Shown in pieces: positions 1-11,943 of a DNA stretch of 64,000 bases (its first letter is position 1; each line of letters starts with the position of its first letter). Made by a program: the position numbers and the translations under genes. The DNA is from Molossus alvarezi (Eukaryota; Chordata; Mammalia; Chiroptera; Molossidae): assembly GCA_037176705.1 (NCBI GenBank), contig CM073885.1, positions 89,581,001 to 89,645,000 of the forward strand, given 5' to 3'. Below the pieces are notes generated by a model. It saw only the letters and a program-made list of their open reading frames with translations. It did no database searches and was not told the DNA's origin.

Positions 1-133
1 AATCATTTCCAGAACACATCTTGCCTAAAGGGTTTTCTTAAAGGAGTGTGGATCTCTACAAGTGTAAATCACATTATGTAGCTAAATCTGTCTTTTTCCC
101 ACATTAGTGATCTCAAGATTTGTAATGATTTTA

Positions 134-365
134 TTGAGGCTTTTTTTTTTTTTTCATTTATCTTCAGATAGAGCAGGAGGAAAAGAGGGAGGAAGAGAGA
201 GAAACATCGATGTGAGAGAGACACATCAACTAGTTGCCACCCACACATCCCCAACCAGGGCTGGGGACAACCTGCAACTGAGGTACGTGTCGTTAGCGGG
301 AACTGAACCCGGGACTCTCTGGTCCACGGGCTGATGCTCTAACTGCTGAGCCAAACCTGCCAGGG
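134..365 (-). mobile_element. Ves-type SINE, type A, 3' box truncated
   Basis: Antisense copy. T-tract, ATCTTCAGATAGAG, GA-rich stretch and a tRNA-like head ending in GCCAAACCTGCCAGGG. The 13 bp duplication TGTAATGATTTTA is exact on both sides (121-133, 366-378). Confidence 0.92.
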
Positions 366-456
366 TGTAATGATTTTAAATATATAACTTACGTGATCAA
401 TAATTGCCTTTATTGATTACACTAAAAATGCTTTGAGTTTTAAGAGAAAGAGTAAT

Positions 457-681
457 GCCCCGTCGGTGTGACTCAGTGGTTGAGTGTCGACCCATGCACC
501 AAGAGACCACTTGTTTGATTCCTGGTCAGGGTACATGCTCAGGTTGTGGGCTCAGTTACCAGTGGGGGGCATGCAGGAGGCGGCCATTCGATGTTCTCTC
601 TCATCAATGTTTCTCTCTCCCTCCCTCTCTCTTCCTCTCTCTCTCTCAAATCAATAAAGAAAAAAAAAGTTTAAAAAAAAT
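457..681 (+). mobile_element. Ves-type SINE, type B
   Basis: Head GTGTGACTCAGTGGTTGAG, GGGCATGCAGGAGGCGGCC core, CT-rich stretch and AAATCAATAAAG tail. TSD AGAGAAAGAGTAAT / AGAGAAAGAATAAT (443-456, 682-695). Confidence 0.92.
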
Positions 682-1414
682 AGAGAAAGAATAATAAGGT
701 AATCTAGCTGTTCTTGAAAACTTGCTTATAAAATTATTTTTTATTATTTGTAATTTGTTTATTTTCACTATAAAATGTATAATATCTCTTGGGTGTAAGA
801 AATGGTTTCAAGAAACATACCAGTCTTGAGAATGTAAGTTTGCCTTCCAATAACAAGAAAGATGTTTTTTCCCCCTCTAATTGTAAAGAGCTGTCAAAAC
901 CATTTTATTTTTTGATAATACAGTAATCTTTCATTTAGTCACCATTCTCGTTATTAGCTTCCACAAAGAATCAGTCTTGTCAGAAAAAAACAAAAGCTGA
1001 AAATCACTTACATAGAACTCTTTACTACTTAGTTTTTTAAAAAATTATACCCACCCATATTCTAAAAATAATTTTATTCTCTTCAAAAATACATAAATAA
1101 CAATAAATGTTAGAAGTAGCAGAGTGCATTTCTTTTTAGCTTAGACATAATTTGGTTGGTTTAAAGCAAACCAAGTATTGCCATGTAAAATGACATTGGG
1201 CTTTTAGAGGGCAGTGCTGGTATTTTGATTAAATTTTTAGTTTTTGTTATAACTAGAAAAGATAAAAATAAAATATAGGTTTTATTTATGTCTGGAAATC
1301 TTTTTGTTGATCTTTCTCTCTTCCCTAGAAGTCTTAGCTAGTTATAAATTTGGAAAATGAAAAATTTTACAAGAAATTGCAAGCACACATTTTGTTTATT
1401 TATTTTTTTATGTT

Positions 1415-1597
1415 AAATATTTTTGAGGACCCACCAAACTTTACTGCTGTGGCTGCATCATTTTACATTCCCACAAGCAAGGCAGGAGGGTTCCAGTTTC
1501 TCCGTGTCCTTACCAACACTTACTATTTTTCATTTTTTGGATAGTAGCTATTCTAATGGGTGTGAAGTGCCATCTTATTGTGTTGCCTTTTTTAAAA
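1415..1597 (-). mobile_element. LINE-1 fragment, antisense, old
   Basis: Contains the complement of the usual ORF2 3' region: TTTACATTCCCACAAGCAA, cttaccaacacttac and CTAATGGGTGTGAAGTG. Both ends are ragged, and a second LINE-1 fragment abuts it. Confidence 0.75.
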
Positions 1598-2278
1598 TTT
1601 ATTGGGCGACATTGGTTAATAAAATTATATAGGTTTTAGGTGTATAATTCTACAACACAAGTCATCTGTATATTGTATTGTGTGTTCACCACCCCAAGTC
1701 AAGTCACCTTCCGTCACCACTTATCCACCCTGTACCTCTTTTACCTCCTCCACACCTTTTCTCTGGTAATCAGTCACCATACTCTTGTCTGTGTCTGTGA
1801 GTTTTTGTTTTTATTTTTCCCTTAGTCCCTTCACCTTTTCCACCCAGCTCCCAACCCCATTCCCCTCTGACAACTGTCAGTCTGTTCTCCATCTATGAAT
1901 CTGTTTCTATTTTGTTAGTTTATTTTGTTCATTAGGTTCCACATATTAGTGAAATCTTATGGTACTCATCTTTTTCTCTGATTTATTTCACTTAGCATAA
2001 CACTCTCCAAGTCCATCCATGCTGTTGCAACGGGTAAAATTTATTTCTTTTTTACAGCCAAGTAGTAGTCCATTGTGTAAATGTACTACAGCTTTTTTTA
2101 ATTCAATCACCTATTGATGGAGGACGCTTGGGCTGCTTCCAAACCTTGGCTTTGTTAGTAACATTGCAATGAACATAAGGGTGTATGTATTCTATCCAGT
2201 TAGAGTTCTGGGTTTCTTTAAATAAATTCCCAGTGGAATCACTGGGTCATAAGTCAGTTCCATTTTTATTTGTTTTTT
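1598..2278 (-). mobile_element. LINE-1 3' end, antisense, 5'-truncated
   Basis: Starts with the family 3'UTR complement GACATTGGTTAATAAAATT, then GTATATTGTATTGTGTGTTC, and runs into the end of ORF2 (CCATTGTGTAAATG, AACATAAGGGTG) before ending at a SINE. It is a near relative of the 3' part of the large LINE-1 at 25 kb. Confidence 0.85.
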
Positions 2279-2530
2279 ATTTTATTTCATTTTTTAATCC
2301 TCACCCAAGGATATGTTTTCATTGCTTTTTTAGAGAGAGAGGAAGGAAGAGAGAAAGAGATAGAGAGAAACATTGATGTGAGAGAGAAACATCAATTGGT
2401 TGCCTCCCTTTATGTACCTGGTCCAGGGATCGAACCTGAAACCTAGGTATGTGCCCTGACCGGAATTGAACCCTCAACCACTTGGTGTATGGGACTATAC
2501 TCTAACCAACTAAGCCACACCAGCCAGGGC
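2279..2530 (-). mobile_element. Ves-type SINE, older variant, antisense
   Basis: AATCCTCACCCAAGGATATG box, GA-rich stretch, AACATCAATTGGTTGCCTCC, and head complement CTAAGCCACACCAGCCAGGGC. It has features of both type A (3' box) and type B (GCCACACCAGCC). Confidence 0.87.
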
Positions 2531-3235
2531 AAAAATGAGCTGTTTAAATCTCTTTCCATGCCTAATTAGAGAATGCTCTGAGATCTGGAAATTGGAGTTA
2601 CATAATGGTTCTATAGTATGAATCCATGTTTTTCTTCTAAACGGTGTTTTGCATACTCACAACTGTAAACCTACGTTTGCTCCACCTGTATTATGTTCTG
2701 AATTTTTACCATTCCTCCTAGACCTTTATTTTTATTTTGAAATTTGTATTTACGAGTGTTGAAGTGTAGCATAACATCTCAGATGTTATGAAGTTGTGGA
2801 TGATTTATTATCTTTTATAAAGAATAATAGAGAAGAGCTTATTTTAATGACTGGGCATTTATTATTGGTTTTTGAAACAATATCTCATTTGGGGAAAATG
2901 TTTATCTACTTGTGAGTATAATATTTTTTAGTTCCTTGTGACTTATATATTAGGAATTAGACAATTTTTTCCTATGAAAATATTTTTCAAGATAATGTAA
3001 AATTATTAGTCTTAGTGACTTTAAGGATTATAAGGAAGTAGTTAGCTTGTAGTTATCTTTATCTTTTAAATGATTGTGTTATTTATGTAACAGAAAGTTT
3101 GGTTGACTACTATGAATTTTAAGTCTTGCTGTCGAGAATAAAAGTGCAGAAGTTTACATTTATTGTTTTCCTTTTTTCAGTTCCTTATGTATAGTTATGA
3201 AAAAATGAAAATAAACGGACCATTTCTGTTTTTAG

Positions 3236-3339
3236 GCCCGAATAGCATTTTTGCAAGGAGAAAGAAAAGGTCAAGAAAATTTGAAGAAGGATTTAGTAAG
3301 AAGAATAAAGATGTTAGAATATGCATTAAAACAAGAAAG
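3236..3339 (+). CDS. STRN3: STRN3 exon 2: coiled coil, first part
   Basis: 104 nt, starting in phase 0 after ...ctgtttttag and ending AG|gtatgt. It encodes ARIAFLQGERKGQENLKK then DLVRRIKMLEYALKQE, about residues 95-128 of the long isoform, plus two bases of the next Arg codon. This is the C-terminal part of the coiled coil which in striatins makes homo-oligomers and binds the PP2A A/C core. Hydrophobic residues recur at heptad spacing (I, L, L, V, I, L, L). The rest of the coiled coil is in exon 1, which is not in the window. The frame is intact, and the sequence looks unchanged from the human protein as I remember it. Confidence 0.96.
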
Positions 3340-3736
3340 GTATGTGTGTCTCATTTTACTATATGAATAAAATAAGAACATTATTATTCTCTTTTATATC
3401 ATTTTACAAGATATTTGAAAGCTCTTTGAAAGATACAAAACCTTGCCTAAAATACAAGATGATATTTTGATTTGATATATGAGAGAAAAAGAAGAGGTTG
3501 AAGTATTTAAATTAAAATATCTTTTATTATAGAATCTAAGTTTTAAAATTGTTTTTAAAAGATCAGGAGTACATTCATAATAGTACATTTTTTTCTCCAA
3601 CTTCTTTTGTAAGTAAATTGAAAGAAACACATTTGTATCTTATTTTGTTGTTGGAGAAACCTACCAGTAGTTACTTAACTGTGTAGAAAAGGAAAAAAAA
3701 ATTTTTTTTTTCAACAATTTATTATTAAATTTTCAG
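3340..3736 (+). other. STRN3: STRN3 intron 2
   Basis: 397 bp, AT-rich, with no interspersed repeat seen. A T-rich tract and attttcag form the acceptor of exon 3. Confidence 0.9.
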
Positions 3737-3810
3737 GGCAAAATATCACAAATTAAAATATGGCACAGAACTGAACCAAGGTGATTTGAAAATGCCAACC
3801 TTTGAATCAG
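3737..3810 (+). CDS. STRN3: STRN3 exon 3: end of coiled coil
   Basis: 74 nt after an attttcag acceptor, ending TCAG|gtaaac. The first base completes Arg. It then encodes AKYHKLKYGTELNQGDLKM and PTFES, about residues 130-153, leaving one base of a Glu codon. The segment closes the coiled coil (KYHKLKYGTE) and starts the linker toward the calmodulin-binding helix. Exons 2 and 3 are only 397 bp apart, while the next intron is 5.5 kb, so the coiled-coil exons are clustered. Confidence 0.95.
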
Positions 3811-4109
3811 GTAAACTCTGTTCTTCTGTCTGCCCCCACTCCTTCCCAAAGAATAATTGGTTTAAGCTTAATTTTATTTAATATACATGTTCTCGTTCTC
3901 CCAATTTTCCTTTGAAAGAATTGGTACTGTCTAGAATTTTGGGGAAAATAATAAATGAATAAAAGTAAGTAGTTTCATCATCTTGATCCTAAGATTATGT
4001 GTCCTGTTTTCGTTGTATTGAAACCTGTGTAAAATTGTGAGTGCAGTTTTGGTAGTAATTATAGGTTGCAGGTAATGAACTAATAACTCGCCACCTGTAG
4101 GCAATTCTT

Positions 4110-4363
4110 TTTTTTTTTAATCCTCACCCTAGGACATTTTTTTTTTTTTTTTTTTTTTGTATTTTGTCCAGATAGAGTGGGAAGGAGGGAGAGAGAGAGA
4201 AACATCAACGTGAAAGGGACATACCGAGTGGTTGCCACCCACATGATCCAACCAGGGCCTGGGACAAACTGCAACCGAGGTACGTGCCCTTAGTGGGAAC
4301 TGAACCCGGGTCTCTCCAGACTGCAGGCCGATGCGCTAACCCTTAGCCAAACCGGCCAAGGCT
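4110..4363 (-). mobile_element. Ves-type SINE, type A
   Basis: AATCCTCACCCTAGGACATT box through GCCAAACCGGCCAAGGCT head complement. The 19 bp duplication CCACCTGTAGGCAATTCTT is exact (4091-4109, 4364-4382), implying a fairly young insertion. Confidence 0.94.
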
Positions 4364-4859
4364 CCACCTGTAGGCAATTCTTGTTCCATCCTATCTATAT
4401 AACCTTAATTTTTTATTGTTAAAATCTGTTTGTCTGGAGAAGCTGTGGTTAACTCAGTTTAGTTCTAATAAATTGGAAATTTGATTGAATTTGGAAACTT
4501 CAGAGGCAGCCAAAAAGAGAAGGAAAAAATTATCTTCAATTGGCCTTGCTCTTTTCTAAACAGATAGTGAATAGTGAGTCTGAGAGTAGCATCTGATAAA
4601 CAGTTAGTGCAGGGAGCCAGAGGGCTGGATATAAGAAAGAGCTAATTTTAGGGTTTCACACGATTACAATTTGAGTACTCTAAAAGTCTAATAAGGTATA
4701 TTTTTATTTATATGATACAATATTTGGCAGTATCACTAGCAATTTCTCAAGTATATTTAGAACCCATTTATATATATACATGTTGATGATGGTAAAAATT
4801 GAATTCTGTGCTGTTATTGGATGTTGGTTACTAAGACAAGAAGAACATGTTTTGTTTTG

Positions 4860-5044
4860 TTTTTTATCCTCACCTGAGGACATTTTTCCATTTTTTGTTC
4901 AGGTAGAGGGGGAGGGAAAGAGAGGAACAGAGAGGGAGAGAGAGAAACATTGACGTGAAAGGGACACATTGAGTGCCTGCCATCCTCACGACCAACCTGG
5001 TCCGCGGGCTGACGCTCTAACTGCTAAACCAATCCAGCCAGGGC
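4860..5044 (-). mobile_element. Ves-type SINE, type A, internally deleted
   Basis: TATCCTCACCTGAGGACATT box and GA-rich stretch are present, but the B-box part of the head is missing: the sequence jumps from the CACGACCAACC region to CTGGTCCGCGGGCTGACG. Confidence 0.9.
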
Positions 5045-5191
5045 TGTATGGATATTTTTTAGTTAGCTATTATAGTAAATTTTACAAATTTAGTTAATTG
5101 GTTTTCAGTTTGATAGTAAGTACTTAGATCTAGGCAGAAATACTTCATGCATATAACCTGCAGTTGATTTATTTTTAGGTCTTCTCCACTT

Positions 5192-5388
5192 TTAAAAAAA
5201 AATTTTTCTTTATTGATTTTTAGAGAGAGAGATACATCGATGAGAGAGAACATTGGTTGGCTGCCTCCTGCATGACCTCCAACTGGGGATTTGGACCACA
5301 ACCTAGGCATGTGCCCTGACCAGGAATCGAACCGGCGAACTCTTGGTGCATGGGTCGATGTTCAATCACTGAGCCACACCGGCCAGGC
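5192..5388 (-). mobile_element. Ves-type SINE, type B
   Basis: TTTATTGATTTTTAGAGAGA, CTGCCTCCTGCATG core and ACTGAGCCACACCGGCC head complement. Exact TSD TCTTCTCCACTT (5180-5191, 5389-5400). Confidence 0.93.
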
Positions 5389-6359
5389 TCTTCTCCACTT
5401 CTTATATGGCTAGAATATTCAGAAAATAAGCAATCACTTTCTATAACTCAAGGGCTGTCCCCAAGTTGGTCTTCATAAATGTGAGGAAGGAGGCTAGTTG
5501 CAGCCACATTGTTTCTAGAAGCAGAGTCAGAATTGGCTCTCTGGTCTCAGTGCAGCAGTTTGTATAAAGCAAAATCATTTAGCAGATAAATTTCTCCTGC
5601 CCACAACTGAAGTCAGCTAAAAGCAGACTTGTTTTTAAACTTGTTTTAAACTTAATTATTGAAACTTCCCCAAATTGAGGAATAAAGTAATGTCCAAGTA
5701 TTTTAATTATAGGAGACACAATAATAAAAAAGTAGATTGTTTTTACAGGAATAGAAAAACTATTCAGGATATTTAGTGGGAAAACAAACAAAAAGGGATG
5801 GTCAGAAACACACCATGCAAACAAATTGGGATAAACTCATTTACGTCAAAGTACAGATCGAGATAAACATTAAGTGAATCAGTGTTGCCTTTTATGTGCC
5901 CAAAATAAAGCAAAATGTAAAAAAGAGAAAAATGTGCAAAATATTAATTTGGTACAAGCAATCAAACCTCAATTTTCGAATGTCTCCCATCTTGAACAAT
6001 TTGCTTTTCAACCTAGAAACCCTTTCATACTGATAGCTGTATGATCAGTCATGAATCTCTCAGGTGACAAAGAAGAGAAAGCATGAGTATGAATCTGTTT
6101 ACCCTTGTTAACAGCTCAGGAAATTGTGCTGTGAATATTTTCGTGTTTTTTTGCTTTTGTTGCTGCTATTATTATCATTTTTTTACTGTACATTTCATTT
6201 TCTTTCTGTTAAATTTTCACTTATATTTCATGTCCCTTTTTGTTTTTAAAGTGTTTATAAATTAAACAGGACATTAGACATATACTGTATAGAAGAAAGG
6301 TTAAAACAGAATCATTTGGGGAGTCTGGAATGGATTAATTCAATTTACATTATTTCTTT

Positions 6360-6528
6360 TTTTTTAATTGTCTTTATTAATTTATTTCTGTTACAGATGC
6401 TTCTCCTTTCCCCCCATTGACACCCTCCTCCCCATCCCCCTTGCCCCATCCCCAGCTTCGTTATCTGTGTCCATTGGTTATGCATGCATATATGCATACA
6501 TGCATATATGTTCTGTGGTTTATCTAAT
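6360..6528 (-). mobile_element. LINE-1 3' fragment, antisense
   Basis: T-rich start, then CTGTTACAGATGCTTCTCC, CATTGACACCCTCCTCCCC and TGCATATATGTTCTGTGGTT. The same 3' end occurs at 13931 and 51536, so this is one LINE-1 subfamily. Confidence 0.8.
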
Positions 6529-6754
6529 GGGAAAAATGCTTTGGTTTTCGAACAGCCTTCCAGAGTGAATTAAGTTCGAGAATTGAGGTTCCATTATACA
6601 AGATATGAATGTTTTTATACTCCCTGTCTCAATAATACCAATATAGTTAACATAAGCCTAACACTATATAAAAGCGGTTGTACCCAGATATGTAAAGAGC
6701 TCCTTTTTCTTTTATTTAGATTTTTTAAATATGTAGCCATAGAAAAATGGGCAA

Positions 6755-6956
6755 GCTCTGGCCAGTTTGGCTCAGCGGCTAGAGCCTTGGCCTGCGGACC
6801 AATGAGTCACAGGTTTGATTCGGCTCATGCGGGTGGCAACCAGTTGATGTGGATCTATCACATTGATATTTCTCTATGTCTCTCTCTCCCTCCCTTCCAC
6901 TCTAATGATAAATTTAAAAAAATATCCTCGGATGAGGAATAAAAAAGAAAAGAAAA
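6755..6956 (+). mobile_element. Ves-type SINE, type A, shortened
   Basis: CTGGCCAGTTTGGCTCAGCGG head and ATATCCTCGGATGAGGAA tail box. Exact 14 bp TSD AGAAAAATGGGCAA (6741-6754, 6957-6970). It interrupts an old sense LINE-1. Confidence 0.93.
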
Positions 6957-7837
6957 AGAAAAATGGGCAAAAGACTTGAAAAGGCACTTGATAAAGTAGA
7001 ATTTCCAAATGGCCAAGAAGCATATGAAATGATGCTCAATTTTATCAGTTATTGAAGAAATACAACTTAAAACCACAAAAGCACAGTGCAATATAGTTAG
7101 ATACCTACCAGAACTGCTAAAATGAAAAAGAGAAAAAGTCAAGTGTTGATGAGAATATGGAACAACAAGAATTTGTAGACCTACTGATGCTGGGATTGTA
7201 AATTGATAGAAGTCTGGAAGTGATTTATTAGTGGTGTTACTAAAGGGAACATAGCATGTCCTGTGACCCAGTAGTTCCCTTCCTAGGTGTTCCACTCCCT
7301 AAAATGCATACGTATATTTATCATAGGGCTTGTATAAGGATGTTGGTAGTATCATTATTTTTAATAGTAAAAAACTAGAAACAACTCGAATGGTCTTCAG
7401 CATTAGAATGCATAAATATATTGTGATATTTTAGTATAGCAGAATGCTATTTAGCAACAAGTTAACAAAGTATAAAACCTGACATGGATAAATCACGTAA
7501 AATTGGAAATTGATATCATTGATTTAATATTATTAAATTTAAAAATTAATCTAGTTTTTAGAATTCAGGATAGTATTGATACTCTTCTGGGAGTATCTAG
7601 TGACTGGAAAACAGCACAAAAAAAGCTTTTGGGATGCTGACAATGTTTTGTTTCTTCATTTAGGTACTGGTTACATGAGTGTGTTCAAAATTCATTGAGC
7701 TGTACGCTTACGATGTACTTCAAGGATATCCTTAGCAGCATTATTTATAATAGTGAATAATGGAAACTAATTTCAACATTAGGGGACTGGTTAAATTAAA
7801 TAGGTATATACTTTCTATGGAATATTATTAATCATTT

Positions 7838-8106
7838 TATTTTATTTTATTTTATTTATTTATTTTTTATCCTCACCCGAGGACATTTTTTCTATTTTTT
7901 GTTCAGATAGAGTGTGGGAGGGAGAGAGAGAGAGAGAGAGAGAAACATCGACGTGAAAGGGACACGTCGAGTGGTTGCCACCCACATGACCCAAACAGGG
8001 CCGGGGACAAACTGCAACCGAGGTACATGCCTTTAGCGGGAACCGAACCCGGGTCTCTCAGGACCGCAGGCTGACGCTCTAACCGCTGAGCCAAACCGGC
8101 CAGGGC
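7838..8106 (-). mobile_element. Ves-type SINE, type A
   Basis: TATCCTCACCCGAGGACATT box, (GA)n, ACATCGACGTGAAAGGGACA and head complement GAGCCAAACCGGCCAGGGC. Exact TSD TTATTAATCATTT (7825-7837, 8107-8119). Confidence 0.94.
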
Positions 8107-9341
8107 TTATTAATCATTTATGTTAATCTATTTTATTGCCATAGAGAGAATGGTCAAGATACATTGTCAAAAGCAGCTTATAATGCAGTATACATATTGC
8201 CCATTTATTTTAAAGGAAGGGAAAAGCTTATGTGTATATTTTCATATGGAAAATATGGAATGATAAAGTCTTAAATACTAACCTTTGATGATAGGATTTG
8301 GGGCATTTATATTTTTTTAAATGTGTTTTTTCTGCTATGATAATATGTGATTTAAAAATATATAATGGTCTAGATAAAAATTATAAATATAAAAACGGGA
8401 CTATTAGAATGAAAGAATTATTTCTAGAAATAGAAATTTCTATGTTCAAGGGAAGAATGAGAAGATATTAATAATGGGATTATTAGGGTTAGAGAAGTAA
8501 TACTTGTAGTGAATATTTGAATTATTACCAATAAATATTTGCTCACGTGACTGTAAGGAGTCTAGGAGCCTAATAACTGTGATCCCTTCTAAGTTCTCAA
8601 CATTTACTGAGGACTGATCTTTAATGGCCCTCTCTTCTTTATCTTTATTTGCATAGTGAAAATTTATGGGAAAATAGTAATAATAAGCAGTTTTGAATTT
8701 TAGTCTAAGTATACTTATTCAGAGCTTAACTGACCTGAAATTATACTGTTTGTTAAATTAAAAAATATATATATACTTTGTTACATGAGAATAAAAAAAT
8801 GACTTTTTACCTATAGTAAAACTTTAACTTTTAGTTCTAAAAAGAGTGAAATTGACTATATAAAGTCTTGTGATACAGACTTAGAGTGTACTATAACCAA
8901 TTCAAAATTAAGTTATATATATCTAATTTCTTAGTGGCATTGCTTTGGAATAACTACTGTAAATATTAAGTATAGCCTTTTAATTTCAAAAGTATTTAAC
9001 TCAGTGGAATTCTGGTAGTTAAAATGGTAATTATAATAATATTGTATTTCAAAGCCTGGGCTTTTGAATCTCTGGTAGTTATCGTTAATGTGCACTTGGC
9101 TTTTCCCAATTTTAAAACAAGGAGGGTAGTACCTAAGTGTTTGACTTATTGGGATAAACACATCTGAAATGAGTGTGATCCACAGTAAATACTCAATAAA
9201 AGTTCATTTTCTTCTCTTCTTAATAAAATATTTAGGTATATTTTTGTGGAAATTTCGCCCCTTAGAGAACTTTGGCAGTATTTTCAATAGTTGAAACAAT
9301 GTGTATGAAACTTGTCTTTTTTTATTGTTGTTAATTTTTAG

Positions 9342-9423
9342 AAGAAACCAAAGACACAGAAGCTCCTGCAGCACCTCAGAATAGCCAGTTAACATGGAAG
9401 CAAGGCAGACAGCTGTTAAGACA
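9342..9423 (+). CDS. STRN3: STRN3 exon 4: linker and start of calmodulin-binding helix
   Basis: 82 nt after ttaatttttag, ending AGACA|gtgagt. It completes Glu, then encodes ETKDTEAPAAPQNS and QLTWKQGRQLLR, about residues 154-180. The basic amphipathic stretch TWKQGRQLLRQYL, shared with exon 5, corresponds to the Ca2+-dependent calmodulin-binding site described in striatin. The tract reads EAPAAP where I recall EAPTAP in human, a neutral-looking change in a disordered linker. Phases 1 in and 2 out agree with the neighbouring exons. Confidence 0.95.
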
Positions 9424-10497
9424 GTGAGTAATGGTTCATTTTCAGTTTTAAGGATTTAGGCATGAAGTACCTATATTCAATCACTTTTCAGTGAAAAATT
9501 ATTTAATGATAGTGGGACAATGCATATAGTTTTCAATTGCTTTTTAAATGCTTTGTTTCGATGCTTAGATCTTTTAAAAGTTTATTTCCTCTGAATGTCC
9601 CTCAGTGTGATGTTTGTTTGTTTTTTTATTTGTGGTGTAGACTATCATAAAGACTGGATGCCTTGAAGGCCAGAAAAAACAATATAGAGCTCATACTTGT
9701 AGGCACTCCTGTTTTCATCACTGCAAAATTCACATATTTGGTTTTAAGTAAGACTGGTTTAGAGAAAGAATTTAATTGGTTATCTAGGGACTGAAGTTCA
9801 AGGTAAAGTCACAGGGCAAAAACATGGGAATTGAAATGAGAATAGGAATTTAAGATAACTGTCAGATCATAGACTACTTCAGAGGTAGGGTAGTTCTAGG
9901 TAATAACAAAGTCAAGGGTCTGACCACACTTCACTGGGTCACTTAAGTATAGGTTGAATAATTTTATTAAGTTACCCAGGATATTGGGAGCACACAAGTA
10001 CCAAAGTTTCAAAAGATAAAGGAGAAGAACAAATAGATAAAAGACAGTAAGATTTGCCACAGAAGTACTTCTAATACAATACAGAATTCAAATGTCAAAA
10101 AGGGTCCCCAACTCTCAACAATAAAAATTTTTTTTAAAAAAGGTTCCTCAAAAATTCAAGTAAAGGTAGGACTTGGCAAGCCACTTCTGAAGTTTCAGAT
10201 AATGCCATCAACTCCTAAAAGCCTCTTAAGGCTCTAGGGCTTTTTAGGTTTCAGTAATTGGTCCTTGATTAGTGTTGGCTGTACTATTTGCTTTCTTAAT
10301 TAAATTTTGGGTTGTAATTGGCCTTATTTTCTTTATAAACTGGAACTAGTCTATAGAGAAGACAGTTATTGAGGCAAAGGAAGAGTATATTTTATAGGAT
10401 GATAGATTTTTCTAAAATCCTTTGATGTAATTTTGAGTTAACAAGTTTGCTGGTATAACAATATGTGGGATTTAATATTTTTAATTTTCTCTTACAG
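9424..10497 (+). other. STRN3: STRN3 intron 4
   Basis: 1,074 bp with no SINE or LINE recognised. It ends in a T/C-rich tract before ctcttacag. Confidence 0.88.
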
Positions 10498-10671
10498 ATA
10501 TCTTCAGGAAGTAGGTTACACAGATACAATATTAGATGTACGGTCTCAGCGGGTAAGGTCATTACTTGGACTGTCCAATTCAGAACCAAATGGATCAGTA
10601 GAAACAAAGAATTTAGAACAGATCCTGAATGGAGGTGAATCTCCTAAGCAAAAAGGACAAGAAATCAAAAG
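10498..10671 (+). CDS. STRN3: STRN3 exon 5: calmodulin-binding region and following linker
   Basis: 174 nt after ctcttacag, ending AAAAG|gtatga. It encodes YLQEVGYTDTILDVRSQRV, RSLLGLSNSEPNGSVETKN and LEQILNGGESPKQKGQEIK, about residues 181-238. YLQEVGYTDTILDVRSQRVRSLLG is the family-typical block after the calmodulin-binding helix; the Ser/Asn-rich remainder looks disordered. It is the second-longest exon here. No frameshift or stop is present. Confidence 0.96.
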
Positions 10672-11249
10672 GTATGATCTATACTTGTAGGTTAACATTG
10701 TCTTTACAGTGGGTATTATGAATCTCTTCAGGTTCTTGTTACTACCGTGAACAAGTTTTAAAGCAGGTGGAGTTCAAATTTAAAGACTTTTCTCCCCCTA
10801 AGTGACACCATGGGCAAATACATTTTCTACTTCAGTGCTTTATCAATTTATCTTAAAGCTTAATGCCAAGAGGATGCCAATGGTTCTGAAATAAGTGAAA
10901 AATTAAAATTTGAGGTGTTATTTCATGTACTTCAGAGTTATTTTAACATCCTGATTTTTACATTTTTGCTAGCATATTTTCAGTAAATTATAATACTACT
11001 CCATAACCAGAATAGCAGTGGTTATTTAGACACTAGTGTGAAAGGAACAAGGCTTTGCATTGTGTTTGGGTTGAAAGCCACCAAATGTTCTTTTGGTGTT
11101 TTTATTTTTATTTTTTATTGGATGAATCTTTTGGTGTTTACTATCTCTATTGAGATACAATTCACATACCATAAATTTCATTTAAAGTCTTTAGTTTAAT
11201 GGTTTTAGGATATTCAGAGTTGTAAGCCATTTTCAGTCTCTTTTTTTTA

Positions 11250-11514
11250 AATTGTCTTTTTTTTTTTTTATTCTCACCCTAGGACATTTTTACATTTATT
11301 TTCAGATAGAGCAAGAGGGAGAGAGGGAGGAAGAGAGAGAGAGAGAGAAACATCGATGTGAGAGAGACACATCGATTGGTTGCCACCCGCATGACCCCAA
11401 CCGGGGCTAGGGACTAACCGAAACTGAGGTACATGCCCTTAGTGGAAACCGAACCCAGGACTCTCTGGTCCATGGGCCGACGCTCTAACTGCTGAACCAA
11501 AGTGGCCAGGGCTC
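11250..11514 (-). mobile_element. Ves-type SINE, type A
   Basis: TATTCTCACCCTAGGACATT box through CTGAACCAAAGTGGCCAGGG head complement. The flanks cagtctctttt / cagtcttt look like a decayed duplication. Confidence 0.92.
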
Positions 11515-11655
11515 CACAGTCTTTAAGTTTTGAAAATTTTCATCATCCTAAAAAGAAACTTCATACTTATTAGCTGTCACTCCCTGTACTCTCTCCTACA
11601 TTTTTCTCACCACCACCACCCTAACCCTAGACAACTTTACTAAGTAATCTACTTT

Positions 11656-11734
11656 TTTTTTGGTAATCCTCACCCGAGGACATTTTTTTTCCATTTTTTG
11701 TTCAGATAGACTGGGAGGGAGGGAGGGAGGGGGG

Positions 11735-11782
<48 letters not shown>

Positions 11783-11943
11783 TCCACGCGAAAGGGACAC
11801 ATCGAGTGGCTGCCCCCCCACACAACCAACCCAGGGATGGGGACAAACTGCAACCGAGGCACATGCCCTTAGTAGGGACCGAACCCGGGTCTCTCTGGAC
11901 CTCAGGCTGATGCTCTAACTGCTGAACCAAACCAGCCAGGGCC
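11656..11943 (-). mobile_element. Ves-type SINE, type A, long polypurine tract
   Basis: AATCCTCACCCGAGGACATT box, about 60 bp of pure GGGA, G and GA repeats, and head complement CTGAACCAAACCAGCCAGGGC. TSD TAAGTAATCTACTTT / TAAGCAATCTACTTT (11641-11655, 11944-11958). Confidence 0.94.

Larger units (their letters stand above)
1..3235 (+). other. STRN3: STRN3 intron 1, 3' end
   Basis: Non-coding. It holds two SINEs near the left edge, two overlapping antisense LINE-1 fragments at about 1415-2278 and an older SINE at 2279-2530. The rest (about 700-1400 and 2531-3235) is AT-rich intron with nothing recognisable before the exon 2 acceptor. Confidence 0.85.
6741..8285 (+). mobile_element. Old LINE-1, sense, interrupted by two SINEs
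   Basis: Degraded ORF2 3' region in sense orientation: AAATGGGCAAAAGACTTG, CCAAATGGCCAAGAAGCATA, AAAACCACAAAAGCAC and CTAGAAACAACTCGAATGG, continuing into a 3'UTR-like part. There is no open frame. SINEs at 6755 and 7838 were inserted later. The 3' limit is uncertain. Confidence 0.75.
3811..9341 (+). other. STRN3: STRN3 intron 3
   Basis: 5.5 kb. It contains five SINEs, an antisense LINE-1 3' fragment (about 6360-6528) and an old sense-oriented LINE-1 (about 6741-8285). Stretches 5400-6350 and 8290-9341 are AT-rich with nothing recognised. Confidence 0.85.

Noticed and set aside
7903..8094. Repeated short proteins of the type MAQRLERQPAVLRDPGSVPA on either strand
   Set aside because: They occur wherever a Ves type A SINE occurs and are translations of the tRNA-like head; the same peptide appears at more than ten SINEs.
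8761..8785. (AT)n runs here, at 33618 and at 60325 as regulatory TATA elements
   Set aside because: Short simple repeats in AT-rich intron without any associated start-site or GC-rich context.
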